From assembly GCF_019683635.1 (NCBI RefSeq), contig NZ_JADGIA010000022.1, positions 1-37,388 on the forward strand: a stretch of DNA of 37,388 nucleotides, in the 5' to 3' direction. The DNA comes from Thermogemmatispora sp. Its GTDB lineage: Bacteria > Chloroflexota > Ktedonobacteria > Ktedonobacterales > Ktedonobacteraceae. The first letter of the stretch is position 1, and each line of letters opens with the position of its first letter. The translations under genes were made by a program, and so were the position numbers. The notes beneath the pieces are model-generated. The model did no database searches. It was not told the DNA's origin and was given only the letters and a program-made list of their open reading frames with translations. Below are positions 9,484-17,480 of the stretch, piece after piece.

Positions 9484-12051
9484 TCAACTGGTACTACAGG
9501 TTACGCCGTTGAGTGTAAAGGAGGTCGGCGGCGAATTCGTCCCTGTCCACGTCCCGTTGAAGCCCGGCGCATTGCTCAGCGTCGTCCCCGGCGGAATCGT
9601 CCCATTGTAGGACAGGTTCGTCACCGTCACCTTGCTCCCCGACTGGCTAAAGCTCCCGTTCCAGCCCTGCGTCACCGTCTGCCCATTCGCAAAACTAAAC
9701 TGCAACGTCCAGCCGTTGATCGTCGTCGTCCCCGTATTCGTGATATTGATCATCGCGCCAAAGCCGCCCGGCCACTGGCCCGTGATCACATACTGCACCC
9801 GACAGCTAGTACCGGCCACCGCCGTGGGCGTCGGGCTTGGCGTCGGACTCGGCGTCGGACTTGGGGTCGGCGTAGGTGTTGGCGTGCTGGTGGCCGTCGC
9901 CGTTGGGGTCACAGTAGGACGCGGCGTCGGAGTGGCCGTTGGCGTGCTGGTAGCCGTCGGCGTCGCTCCTGGTGTGCTGGTGGCCGTCGCGGTCGGCGTG
10001 GGAGTACCCGAAGAAGAGGGTGGGAAGAGGATGTCCACGTCGGCCATTGCCATGGCGATATCGGCCTGCGCCCAGAAGCGATGGTAGTTGAACGTGGGAG
10101 CGGGGCCACCGTTCAGGTAAGCCTGCACCTTTGGCCAGTTCGGGTCCTGCGTATACTTCGGGCGCTCGGTCAGGAACGTCGTCGACGAGTTCAGCGTTGC
10201 GCCCTGGGCGTTCTTGCCAGTCCAGCCCGAGGGGATAGAGACAGAGTCGTTGAACTGGTTATAGTCGGTGCGGGTCTCGGGGTTAGAGATCCCGATGCTA
10301 TCCGAATAGTTGTTCCACATATCATCGAGCAGCGTCTGTGCCAGCGTGCGCGAAGACGTATCGCCCGACTTCGCGGCGTAGAAGAGCAGGGTCTTGGCCA
10401 GCGCTGCCGTCACGCCCACGTCTGTGGTCGTATCGACCACCGTCACGTGGAGGTTCGTGTTGGCCACAGGCGTTGAGTTTGCGGTCCAGTTCTGTGAGGG
10501 CTGGCCGCTCCAGTTGAGGGTCGAGGGGATCGAGTAGGTACCGTTCGAGTTGACCGTTGTCACCGACTTGGCCCAGGCGACCCACTTGTCGAGGATCGAC
10601 TTGGCCGTTGCATTACCGGTCACATAGTAGTACTCAGCCAGGCGCTCCATTGACCAGGCCTGGAAGCCGAACCAGTTATTGCTGGGAGGATCATGATAGA
10701 CCGGCTCCCAGTCGTAGGCCATGCCGTAGAATGTCGGATCACCGGCAGGTGGAGCGCTGTAATTGCCGTTCCAGCTGTTCGTCGCACCGCCCGCAATAGC
10801 GCCCTCGGCGGACTGGAGCCACTGGTAGAATTGCAGCTGACGCTGCAGGCTAGTCGCCCAGTCGCTCGGGGCTGTCGGCGACTTTGGCTCAAGCGCAGGG
10901 ACGTTGCTCAGTGCCCAGGCGGCCAGCGGGTTTTGATAGCCCTGGTGAGCAGAGCTGGAGCCGATACGCCAGGCCCAATTACCTACCGAGGGCAGGGCAC
11001 CGCCCCAGGCGTAGTACCAGCCAAGCAGATAAGTAGCGCTGTTCTTGCCAGTGCCTGCTGGGCAGCTTGGACTCTGGCAGCCCATCGTCTTAAAGTACTT
11101 GTCGAAGAGGCTGTAGCGCAGATAGTCGCCCATCTTAGCTGCCTCGGCGATCTGGGCGGAGATCGCACTGGCCTGACCTTGAGCGCTGGCCCAGGTGTAG
11201 GCCCAGTAAGCGGCCTGCACGGTGCGTGCATCGGCATCGGGGGCGTCAGTGTAGCGCCACTGTTGCTGATAGCTGCCGCCAGGGGCTGGCTTATTGAAAA
11301 GGCTCAGGAAGCCGGTACCGTCGTTGCTGCCCCAGGTAAAGGTCTCACACTCGGGATGAACGACTGTCTTCCAAACCGACTCCGATGAGCCGCGCTGGTA
11401 GGAGTTGATAAAGGAAGGCTTGGTTGTGCCATCGCCGCAGTGGCCGTAGCCGTACCAGTTATCGGTATCGAGCAACCAGGGCATGCCATAGATGTCAGGC
11501 GTGCCATAGGTTTGCTGCAACTCGTTGAAGAGTGGATCCTGCCCAACTGGCACACTCGAATCGAGTTGGGTCGGGTAATCAGTGATGTTGGGCGACTCCG
11601 GCGCATACTGAGCAGGGCTACTGGGATTGTAGCCACTGTTGGTTGGCTGGTCAGAATGCGCAGGAATCATATACTTATCCATTGTCTGCCAGGCGTTGAT
11701 GAAAGGCTGCCAGTTGCCCGTCACCTCGCCGTAGGTCGCCTCCAGCCAGATCCAGAAGCTGAAGGTCTCAGAGGTCGTCTCGTGCCCATAGTCAGGGGCC
11801 TCAACGATCAGAGTCTCCACAGAGTGGTAGGGAATTCCCAGCGAGCTGAAGTAACCGTTCGCCGGGTTCTTGATCTCGTTATAGAGCGTCAGAAAGCGTT
11901 GCGTGTAGACCGATGTGGCTTGGGCAGCACTGGCGCTCTGGTTGGCCGCTCGCGTGACTGATAACTGCTGCAAGCCCAGTACTCCTCCTGCTAGGAGGGC
12001 GAGCATCACCAGCGCCAGCGACGCGGTGCGCAAAATCCTTTTACGATTCAC
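9484..12051 (-). CDS. GH48 reducing-end exocellulase with CBM2 (secreted)
   Basis: Processive cellobiohydrolase of family 48, which pairs with GH9 enzymes in many cellulolytic bacteria. I place the start at the GTG at 12051, not the ATG at 12084, because AAGGAGG lies 5 bases before the GTG and the next residues ([19 protein letters not shown]) start a signal peptide at once. This gives 855 residues. The GH48 domain runs from about 45 to 690 and starts with [21 protein letters not shown], followed by [12 protein letters not shown], where E95 matches the catalytic acid of the family. A Pro/Thr linker (about 695-745) leads to a C-terminal CBM2 (about 748-855) almost identical to the GH9 copy. 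A terminator follows the gene, and a promoter with an operator array lies upstream at 12309-12372. Confidence 0.95.
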   Translation of the reverse strand: MNRKRILRTASLALVMLALLAGGVLGLQQLSVTRAANQSASAAQATSVYTQRFLTLYNEIKNPANGYFSSLGIPYHSVETLIVEAPDYGHETTSETFSFWIWLEATYGEVTGNWQPFINAWQTMDKYMIPAHSDQPTNSGYNPSSPAQYAPESPNITDYPTQLDSSVPVGQDPLFNELQQTYGTPDIYGMPWLLDTDNWYGYGHCGDGTTKPSFINSYQRGSSESVWKTVVHPECETFTWGSNDGTGFLSLFNKPAPGGSYQQQWRYTDAPDADARTVQAAYWAYTWASAQGQASAISAQIAEAAKMGDYLRYSLFDKYFKTMGCQSPSCPAGTGKNSATYLLGWYYAWGGALPSVGNWAWRIGSSSAHQGYQNPLAAWALSNVPALEPKSPTAPSDWATSLQRQLQFYQWLQSAEGAIAGGATNSWNGNYSAPPAGDPTFYGMAYDWEPVYHDPPSNNWFGFQAWSMERLAEYYYVTGNATAKSILDKWVAWAKSVTTVNSNGTYSIPSTLNWSGQPSQNWTANSTPVANTNLHVTVVDTTTDVGVTAALAKTLLFYAAKSGDTSSRTLAQTLLDDMWNNYSDSIGISNPETRTDYNQFNDSVSIPSGWTGKNAQGATLNSSTTFLTERPKYTQDPNWPKVQAYLNGGPAPTFNYHRFWAQADIAMAMADVDILFPPSSSGTPTPTATATSTPGATPTATSTPTATPTPRPTVTPTATATSTPTPTPTPSPTPSPTPSPTPTAVAGTSCRVQYVITGQWPGGFGAMINITNTGTTTINGWTLQFSFANGQTVTQGWNGSFSQSGSKVTVTNLSYNGTIPPGTTLSNAPGFNGTWTGTNSPPTSFTLNGVTCSTS
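9498..9876 (-). repeat. Linker-CBM2 inverted repeat, copy 2 (GH48)
   Basis: Partner of 7268-7646 in opposite orientation, with about six differences in about 379 bp. The two copies flank about 1.85 kb that contains the GH9 terminator, the propeller gene and the GH48 terminator. Recombination between them would invert that interval. Confidence 0.9.
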
Positions 12052-12308
12052 ACTAACCTCCTTGCTATCAGACTGCGTCGGCAATCTTCAATGGCAGGTC
12101 TCCTTGCTGCCCTCTTGCTCGCAAGATACGGTGTGCAGCGCTGCCTTCTGCTCGTTCTCCGGGACGGAAGCAGGGCCGTTCCCGTCGGAACAGCTCCGAG
12201 CAGCATACCTGCTCGCTCTCACCTCCTTTCGTCCTCCGGCGAGGCCGACGGGCCTCTCTTTACCTCTCTGTTCCTTTGCCCCGTTTGCCTGTTCTTGCTC
12301 GTCTTCCC

Positions 12309-12344
12309 GCAACCGCTTACGTGACCGGTTACGGAAACGTTGCT
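12309..12344. promoter_or_regulatory. Tandem 12-bp operator array at the GH48 promoter
   Basis: Three adjoining 12-mers, GCAACCGCTTAC, GTGACCGGTTAC and the weaker GGAAACGTTGCT, follow the pattern GTAACCGGTTAC also seen in tandem at 2979-3002. On the minus strand they begin at the -10 element and cover the expected transcription start of GH48, a position suited to repression. The regulator is not identified; a LacI-type protein is a reasonable guess from the site shape. Confidence 0.55.
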
Positions 12345-12372
12345 TAAAAAAGGCAAACAGCTCAGATGTCAA
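12344..12372 (-). promoter_or_regulatory. Sigma-70-like promoter of GH48
   Basis: On the minus strand, -35 TTGACA (12367-12372) is 17 bases from -10 TTTTAA (12344-12349). The predicted start near 12337 leaves a leader of about 285 nt before the GTG at 12051. The operator array lies right over this start. No gene is seen elsewhere in 12052-12650. Confidence 0.55.
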
Positions 12373-12573
12373 CCGGTAGTACCCCTATTGTAGGGGGCAA
12401 GCCGGGCTGGGACAACGGCAGCTACTAGGCAGCCTGTGAACAGATAGTAAGCGCGCCGTCCGTATGGGAGGCCAGTGGTTGCCTGTGGGGGAAGAAAGAG
12501 ACATCGTCTGCGCTGCTCTGGTCTGTTTAGTAGCTGTCTAGTAACTGCTCTGGCAGGGGGTCCACCTCTCAGG

Positions 12574-12579
12574 TATAGT
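12574..12579 (+). promoter_or_regulatory. Weak -10 element before lipoprotein gene
   Basis: TATAGT at 12574-12579 lies about 70 bp upstream of the lipoprotein reading frame. The matching -35 region is poor (TGGCAG at 17 bp). A small GTTCA-TCGG-TGAAC hairpin follows shortly downstream in the leader. Confidence 0.3.
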
Positions 12580-12650
12580 ACTCTCTGTTCCGGGGCCTGT
12601 TCATCGGTGAACGGAACGGCTCTCTTCTGCCGGAGCTATTTTCTCTCGCA

Positions 12651-13667
12651 GTGCGGATAGTGAATATAGCCAGTAAAATGCTTCAAAAAGTAGATGAGCA
12701 ACAGATGACCTTTTGCCGGATATCTTGCTGGCGAACACTCAGGCTTGTGGTTGCCGTGCTAGCTCTGGGCCTCCTGCTCGTGACTGCAGCGTGTGGTGAT
12801 TCTGCTGGCCAGCAGAGTACGACCGCTTCGCCGGGGGTTATAGCCACCGCAACCGTCGGGGACGTCACCAGCACGGCGACCGCCGGTAGTGAGGCTACGG
12901 CCCCGCCAGCGCCGGCCTGGGATGGGGCTGACCTGCATGTGCCTGGCAACTTTGTACTGGTTCTTCCCTTACAGTTTACCCTTGCCCGGGGGGTCGTCAT
13001 CAGCGACAGCGATGTCACTCCCCTTGATGAAGGGACCATTCGCGCTGAAATCACCGAGGAGTTGCGCCATCTGCTCTTCGTAATCGACAGTAACAGCAAC
13101 ATGAAGGTCTACAGCCCTGGTGTCTCGCCTGTCAGTGCCCACCTTGGGCGAGCAGCCAATGGGGGAGTGCAGATCACCTATAGCCAGAATGTTGATTCGC
13201 AGGCCGGTACTGTCTCCATTGCCTTTGAGGGTACCTTGCTCAACGAGCAATTCACTGTCCACTACGAGCAGTATTACAACCCTTCGGCTTTTATCAACGC
13301 CAATGCCAGCGATGTCGTTGTAACTTTCAATGCGCGCATCCGATGGATTGCCGCCTCAGAGATTCCTGCAGCCCCTAGAAACGGCAGCTATCATTTTGAG
13401 GCGAATGGGGCCGTCGTTTTGTCCTGGCAGGCCGGTCAACATGCGGTGGCCTATGAAGTCTATCGGCAGATCTCCGATGTCGATCAGCAATTTCAGTTGC
13501 TGGCCACGGTGAAAGGAACCTCCTACACTGACAGCTCCTCGCTCGCGCGCCAGAATCTCCATTCAATGAAGGGCATCACCTATGCGATTTTCTCTGTCGG
13601 ACCAACGGGTGTCGAGAACCCGGGGGCCATTGTAGTGGCCATTGCTGGTCAGGCTAGCCAGGGATAG
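12651..13667 (+). CDS. Lipoprotein with C-terminal FnIII-like domain
   Basis: A predicted membrane-tethered lipoprotein of unknown function. The reading frame can start at GTG 12651 (338 residues), ATG 12678 or ATG 12705; none has a strong ribosome site, and 12705 gives the most compact signal peptide (MTFCRISCWRTLRLVVAVLALG). The lipobox VTAAC precedes GDSAGQQ. A Thr/Ala/Pro-rich spacer follows, then a beta-rich region (VPGNFVLVLPLQF...), and a C-terminal domain that looks like fibronectin type III (IPAAPRNGSYH...VLSWQAGQHAVAYEVYRQ...YAIFSVGPTGVENP). The gene ends convergently with the comF-like gene, overlapping by 14 bp. A surface role next to the cellulases is possible but not shown. Confidence 0.75.
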   Translation: MRIVNIASKMLQKVDEQQMTFCRISCWRTLRLVVAVLALGLLLVTAACGDSAGQQSTTASPGVIATATVGDVTSTATAGSEATAPPAPAWDGADLHVPGNFVLVLPLQFTLARGVVISDSDVTPLDEGTIRAEITEELRHLLFVIDSNSNMKVYSPGVSPVSAHLGRAANGGVQITYSQNVDSQAGTVSIAFEGTLLNEQFTVHYEQYYNPSAFINANASDVVVTFNARIRWIAASEIPAAPRNGSYHFEANGAVVLSWQAGQHAVAYEVYRQISDVDQQFQLLATVKGTSYTDSSSLARQNLHSMKGITYAIFSVGPTGVENPGAIVVAIAGQASQG

Positions 13668-14367
13668 CCAGGACGAGGGCCTGCACCCTGCTCGCCCCTC
13701 CCTGAAGAAGCGCTGTCGTACAGGCTTCCAGCGTTGCCCCTGTCGTGCAGACGTCATCAATCAGCAGGATGGTACTGCCTGAAAGTGGGAGGGCACTCCT
13801 CTGGGGTTGGCACTGGAAGGCGCCAACCAGGTTCTGCCGACGCTCGCTGCTAGGGAGGCCGACCTGAGCGGCGGTGGCACGCACTCGTTGGAGCAGCGGA
13901 TGGGCACAAGGAAGCCCCAGCTCGTGTGCGCAGACGTCCGCCAGAAGACGGGCATGGTTATAGCCGCGCAGGCGCTCGCGCTCGGCGTGCAGTGGCACAG
14001 CGATTACGAGATCGGCGCGCAAATGGTAGCGGCGATAGCAAGCGGCAAGCATGCCCCCCAGAGGCTGGGCCAGGCGGGTGGTCCCTCGATATTTCAGATG
14101 CTGGATACAGGTCCGCAACGGCTCCTCGTAAAGGGCGACGGCCTGCAGGGCGAACAGGCTGGAACTGGAGAAACGGCACCGTCGGCAGTCTGCGCCGCGA
14201 CATGGCAGGGTACAACGCGCGCAGCGCTGCTCCTGTAAGCGAGCGATCGCGCGCAGGCAGGCGGGACAGAGCAGGCTGCCACTACTGGCACAGCCGGCGC
14301 AGCATGGAGGAAAGAGCAGATCGAGCAGGTGCTCTGCCCAATGCGTAAAGGGCAGTCTTCTCTTCAC
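13654..14367 (-). CDS. ComF-family phosphoribosyltransferase-like protein
   Basis: A 237-residue ComF/GntX-type protein, linked in other bacteria to DNA uptake or to nucleotide salvage. The GTG start at 14367 has AAGGAGG about 8 bases before it. The N-terminal part has four or more CxxC-type pairs (CCAGC, LLCPAC, CARC, CRRC), a zinc-ribbon arrangement. The C-terminal part has the PRPP-binding loop ILLIDDVCTTGAT at about residues 199-211. Length is normal for the family. No other competence genes are nearby, so the job in this organism is uncertain. Its 3' end overlaps the convergent lipoprotein gene by 14 bp. Confidence 0.85.
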   Translation of the reverse strand: MKRRLPFTHWAEHLLDLLFPPCCAGCASSGSLLCPACLRAIARLQEQRCARCTLPCRGADCRRCRFSSSSLFALQAVALYEEPLRTCIQHLKYRGTTRLAQPLGGMLAACYRRYHLRADLVIAVPLHAERERLRGYNHARLLADVCAHELGLPCAHPLLQRVRATAAQVGLPSSERRQNLVGAFQCQPQRSALPLSGSTILLIDDVCTTGATLEACTTALLQGGASRVQALVLAIPG

Positions 14368-14591
14368 AGGGACCCCTCCTTTCTGGACGAGATGAGGCTG
14401 GTCTGGCTCGTGGTTATCAAGGGCAGCGCCAGGCCCAGGCTCTGAGTCTAAAGCCAGCGGCTGGACCTGTTGACAATGGGCTATTCCGTTGCGTGCTGGC
14501 TAGGTGGCCCACGAGAGGGAGAATAACCTCTTGGGCTGGATTGCGCAAGAAACGGGCGGTGTAATGCGATGGTACTGGCGCGGTGATATGG

Positions 14592-14597
14592 TATACT
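14592..14597 (+). promoter_or_regulatory. Extended -10 promoter of small membrane protein
   Basis: TATACT preceded by TGG forms an extended -10 element; the expected start near 14604 is about 37 bp before the ATG at 14641. No good -35 is seen, which is normal for this promoter class. Confidence 0.45.
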
Positions 14598-14640
14598 GAA
14601 ACCAGCCATCATCACGCCTTATGGAAAGAGGGGTTTCTCG

Positions 14641-15018
14641 ATGAGCGCACAGGAACAGCAGGCTGCCACCACAGGCGCTGGCTCCCAGCCCACGGGAACG
14701 ACGGGGCAGCCAACGGAAGAGCGCCATGCCTTTGGCACGGCAAAGACGGAGAGCCTGCAAGATTCTGGCTGGTGGCGCATTGCCATTCCGGCCTTCGTTA
14801 TTCTGGCTTCGGTGGCCCTTTTCTTGGTGCCTCTAGTACTCTTAATCACTCTACTGGTGACAACTTCATTTAATACGGAATCCGCGGCGGCTCACCAGGG
14901 GATTCCTCTGGCCTGGCTGTGGATCACGATGATTGTGATCGAGGTGGTGATCGCAGCCTTGATCGCCCGCGGGCTGCTAAAAATCTTTCTGACGGATAGC
15001 TGGAACTATCGCACCTGA
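14641..15018 (+). CDS. Small two-TM membrane protein
   Basis: A 125-residue protein that I do not recognise. The first 40 or so residues are polar and rich in Gln, Thr and Gly. Two membrane segments follow (about 46-74, AIPAFVILASVALFLVPLVLL, and about 90-112, LAWLWITMIVIEVVIAALIA). A short tail LLKIFLTDSWNYRT ends it. The ATG at 14641 lies 37 bp after a likely extended -10 promoter, with a purine-rich AAAGAGGGG before the start. It stands alone, with the comF-like gene divergent upstream and a long gene-poor stretch after it. No function can be given. Confidence 0.7.
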   Translation: MSAQEQQAATTGAGSQPTGTTGQPTEERHAFGTAKTESLQDSGWWRIAIPAFVILASVALFLVPLVLLITLLVTTSFNTESAAAHQGIPLAWLWITMIVIEVVIAALIARGLLKIFLTDSWNYRT

Positions 15019-15724
15019 GCCGCACTGAGGCAGAAGGGCGGGAGCACGCTCCCTTTCGCGCTGATCGCGGAGGTCAGCGGTGCCTGGCGTGTTTCCCGCC
15101 TGGATGGTACTCGACTGGACGCCTTTCTCTCCCCACCCGCTGTAGTGGCCAATGGCTGAGGTAGACAGAGAGCGGCGGGCTGAACTGGCAGGATGGAAAG
15201 GAAAGAACGGCGAAGAGGCTCTTGACTTTTAGAGGTCCTGTAGGTACACTCATTCTCAGACTTTTATGCTTATTTCTCAGTCCAGTGCAGGAACCATGCG
15301 CAGGAATGACGCCTACGAGGAGGTCTACTCTACGGAAGACAACCCTCGTGAGGGTGCGACAATGATGAAGGTTCCCTCCTATCGACGACAGAGCCTGGCT
15401 GACCGGGAAAGTAGATGCCGGCTGCTGGCTTCCCCTGTGTCTCCTCCCGTTGTGTCTTCAGTTCTCCTCCAGGAAGGGAAAGGTTCGCTGCTCTGATGAT
15501 GTGAGGACGGTATGGGCCTGGCATTTACCATGCTGCACGATTCCTCTACTCCTATCCTTACCAGATTGGCTCTTTGTTCTGATCTGAGATGCACTCTGTA
15601 CACAAGATGAAGCGGCCTGCGCTGACGGAGAGGTTTGCGCGTTGCAGGGATGTCACGCTAAGGCCTCTGTCCGGTGGTGTCTGGTTCAATTCGTGCCAAT
15701 CCCGTGTAGAGAGGAGGTGAGAGC
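15019..15724. other. Gene-poor stretch with one promoter
   Basis: About 700 bp without a convincing gene. It holds a good promoter at 15222-15250. A 76-codon frame at 15266-15496 starts a few bases after the predicted transcription start, but has no ribosome site and an amino-acid make-up that looks random; I do not call it. The stretch may be a long leader for the small gene at 15725 or a non-coding transcript. I could not match it to RNase P, tmRNA, 6S or SRP RNA by eye. Confidence 0.4.
15222..15250 (+). promoter_or_regulatory. Sigma-70-like promoter
   Basis: TTGACT (15222-15227), a 17-bp spacer and TACACT (15245-15250). The nearest supported gene downstream begins at 15725, so the leader would be about 465 nt. 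Confidence 0.55.
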
Positions 15725-15925
15725 GTGCGAGGAAAGCTGCGTGACAAGCGCATTGACATGAAGCGCTCCCGCTTCAAATTCAAGCGGGAACGCGAGCGCG
15801 AACTTGAGGGGCGGCGTCGCCTCGTCAAGCGCGACTATCGCGACCTGGACGAGTGGCTTGACGAAGAAATGCTTGACCCGTCGGACGAAGAAGAGCAGTT
15901 CGACGAGGAAGGAGCCACGCGCTAA
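15725..15925 (+). CDS. Small, highly charged hypothetical protein
   Basis: A 66-residue protein with a basic first half (MRGKLRDKRIDMKRSRFKFK...) and an acidic second half (LDEWLDEEMLDPSDEEEQFDEE). The GTG start at 15725 is backed by a strong GAGGAGGTGA box at the right distance, the main reason for calling it. It is probably helical and soluble. The charge split suggests nucleic-acid or protein contacts, but no family was recognised. A hairpin with nine T residues at 16161-16180 would end its transcript. Confidence 0.65.
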   Translation: MRGKLRDKRIDMKRSRFKFKRERERELEGRRRLVKRDYRDLDEWLDEEMLDPSDEEEQFDEEGATR

Positions 15926-16160
15926 GGTCAAAAAGGCGGCACATGTCGGAGGGCCTCGGCCCGGCCAGTTCGGGGAAACTGAGCGCTGGCCAACTGATCT
16001 TGGACGGCGCGGCAGAGAAAGAAAGTGCCCATGAGCACGAGGGAGGCGGTAGGCAGTGTACTGGCGGAGAGCGCAAGAAGCTGCTTTCGCTGGTTCCTGC
16101 CTTTCCCGACCGACCGCGGGCCAGGACGGGAAGGCCGGATCGCACAGGATCGGAGGCTTT

Positions 16161-16180
16161 CGGCAGTGCCGTTTTTTTTT
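16161..16180 (+). terminator. Short hairpin followed by T9
   Basis: CGGC-AGT-GCCG (16161-16171) is followed directly by nine T residues (16172-16180). The stem is short but the T run is the longest in this part of the window. It fits as the terminator for the gene at 15725. Confidence 0.55.
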
Positions 16181-16215
16181 GCCTACGGTGGGCTGCTGGG
16201 GCCGGACGACAGCGA

Positions 16216-16276
16216 GAGGAAGACGGGCCAGACAGCTGGCTGATCAGCTATTCAACAGCTCAAGCCCGTCTTCCTC
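16216..16276 (-). terminator. Inverted repeat after acyl-CoA dehydrogenase gene
   Basis: GAGGAAGACGGGC (16216-16228) is the exact reverse complement of 16264-16276, with smaller AGCTG/CAGCT pairings inside the 35-nt loop. It lies 17 bases after the stop of the minus-strand operon, between convergent genes. No good T tract is seen, so termination strength is uncertain. The rest of 15926-16292 holds no gene I accept. Confidence 0.45.
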
Positions 16277-16292
16277 CCTCTCTCCTGTTTAC

Positions 16293-17474
16293 TTAAGGAA
16301 TATCAATGTTGGGGAAGAGGCGCCGGGCAATGACCAGGCGCTGAATCTGGGCAGTGCCCTCGAAGATATCGAAGACCTTAGCGTCGCGGAACCACTTCTG
16401 GATGAGCAATTTTCGCTCGCTCTCTTCGCCGGGAGCAGTGATGCGCACTGCTGTGGCAGTGGCTTTCATGACCAAAGCGCCGGCGTAAGCCTTGCTCATG
16501 GAAGCCTCTTTTGAGTTAGGAATGCGGCGGTCGGCCATCCAGGCGGCACGCCAGACCAGGAAACGGGCCATCTCGATCTCCTGGCCTAGCTCCTTTAGCT
16601 CCTCCTCCCAGGCGCGCCGTTTGTGGGGAGGATAGCCGGCGGGCAGCTCCTCGCGTAGCCACTCGCAAGCTGCCTCGTAGGCTGCGCGGGCGATGCCTAC
16701 TGCCAGTGCGCCCACCATCGGCCTGGTGGCGTCGAGTGTGCCCATTGCGGCTTTGAAGCCCTCTTTCTTCTCTCCGCGCCCGGCGAGCAAGTTCTCCTTG
16801 GGAATGCGGCAATTCTCAAAGATGAGTTCTGCCGTCTGGGAGGCGCGCAGACCCATCTTCTTCTCAATGCGGCCCACGATCAGCCCCGGGGTGCCTTTAG
16901 GAACCACGAAAGGACGGATGCCTTCGCGTCCCAGCCGCTTATCGATCGTAGCGAAGGTCACGATCAGGTCGGCGCGGGCGCCATTGGTGATATAGTGCTT
17001 GTGGCCATTAATGACCCACTCATCGCCATCGAGCACGGCGGTGGTCGACATGCCAGCCACATCGGAGCCGATGCCTGGCTCAGTCAGAGCCAGGGCACCC
17101 CAGTGGAGCTGGCCGTCCATATAAATGCTCAGGAAGCGGGCCTGTTGCTCGGGTGTTCCCTGCGACAGAATCGGTGGGGCCGCCAGACCCGGCCCAGGGA
17201 TGGCCGTTGCCAGAGCCGCATCCCCCCAGGCCATTTCTTCCTGGGAGATCACGGATAGCAGGTTCTCCTGTTTGACACCCTCATCCTGGCCGTAGGCCCG
17301 TGCCTGAGCTGCGGCGCCGCCCCAGTAGCGACGCTGCATATTCCAGAAAAACGACTCAGGAATCTCTTCGGTGCGGTCGCATTCCAGTGAGAGCGGACGC
17401 ATCTCCTCCAGGGCCACCTGGTGGGCGTAGTCGCGGGCCGCCTGTTGCGCTTTACTCAGAGTAAAATCGATCAT
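16293..17474 (-). CDS. Acyl-CoA dehydrogenase, complete
   Basis: FAD flavoenzyme that introduces the trans-2 double bond into an acyl-CoA in beta-oxidation; cytoplasmic. At 393 residues it has normal length. Family landmarks include ALTEPGIGSDVAGMSTTA (FAD/substrate loop), NGHKHYITNGARAD, KMGLRASQTAELIFENCRIP, and near the C-terminus FDIFEGTAQIQRLVIARRLF, where the Glu matches the usual catalytic base. The start at 17474 has GGAG about 9 bases upstream. It is the last gene of a three-gene operon, 6 bp after the stop of a second acyl-CoA dehydrogenase that lacks this C-terminal segment, so the two may form a mixed enzyme. Chain-length preference cannot be read from the sequence. Confidence 0.92.
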   Translation of the reverse strand: MIDFTLSKAQQAARDYAHQVALEEMRPLSLECDRTEEIPESFFWNMQRRYWGGAAAQARAYGQDEGVKQENLLSVISQEEMAWGDAALATAIPGPGLAAPPILSQGTPEQQARFLSIYMDGQLHWGALALTEPGIGSDVAGMSTTAVLDGDEWVINGHKHYITNGARADLIVTFATIDKRLGREGIRPFVVPKGTPGLIVGRIEKKMGLRASQTAELIFENCRIPKENLLAGRGEKKEGFKAAMGTLDATRPMVGALAVGIARAAYEAACEWLREELPAGYPPHKRRAWEEELKELGQEIEMARFLVWRAAWMADRRIPNSKEASMSKAYAGALVMKATATAVRITAPGEESERKLLIQKWFRDAKVFDIFEGTAQIQRLVIARRLFPNIDIP

Positions 17475-17480
17475 GGGGCA

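Noticed and set aside
9470-9510. tRNA-like 5' end (GCTGTAGCTCAACTGGTA)
   Set aside because: It is the antisense of the last GH48 codons and stop; no anticodon arm, T arm or CCA end follows.
15266-15496. 76-codon frame after the 15222 promoter
   Set aside because: No ribosome site and no protein-like composition; a leaderless start is possible but not supported.
15943-16296. Reading frames at 15943-16296 and 16025-16243
   Set aside because: Weak or absent ribosome sites, no recognisable domain, and both run across the T9 terminator and the inverted repeat.
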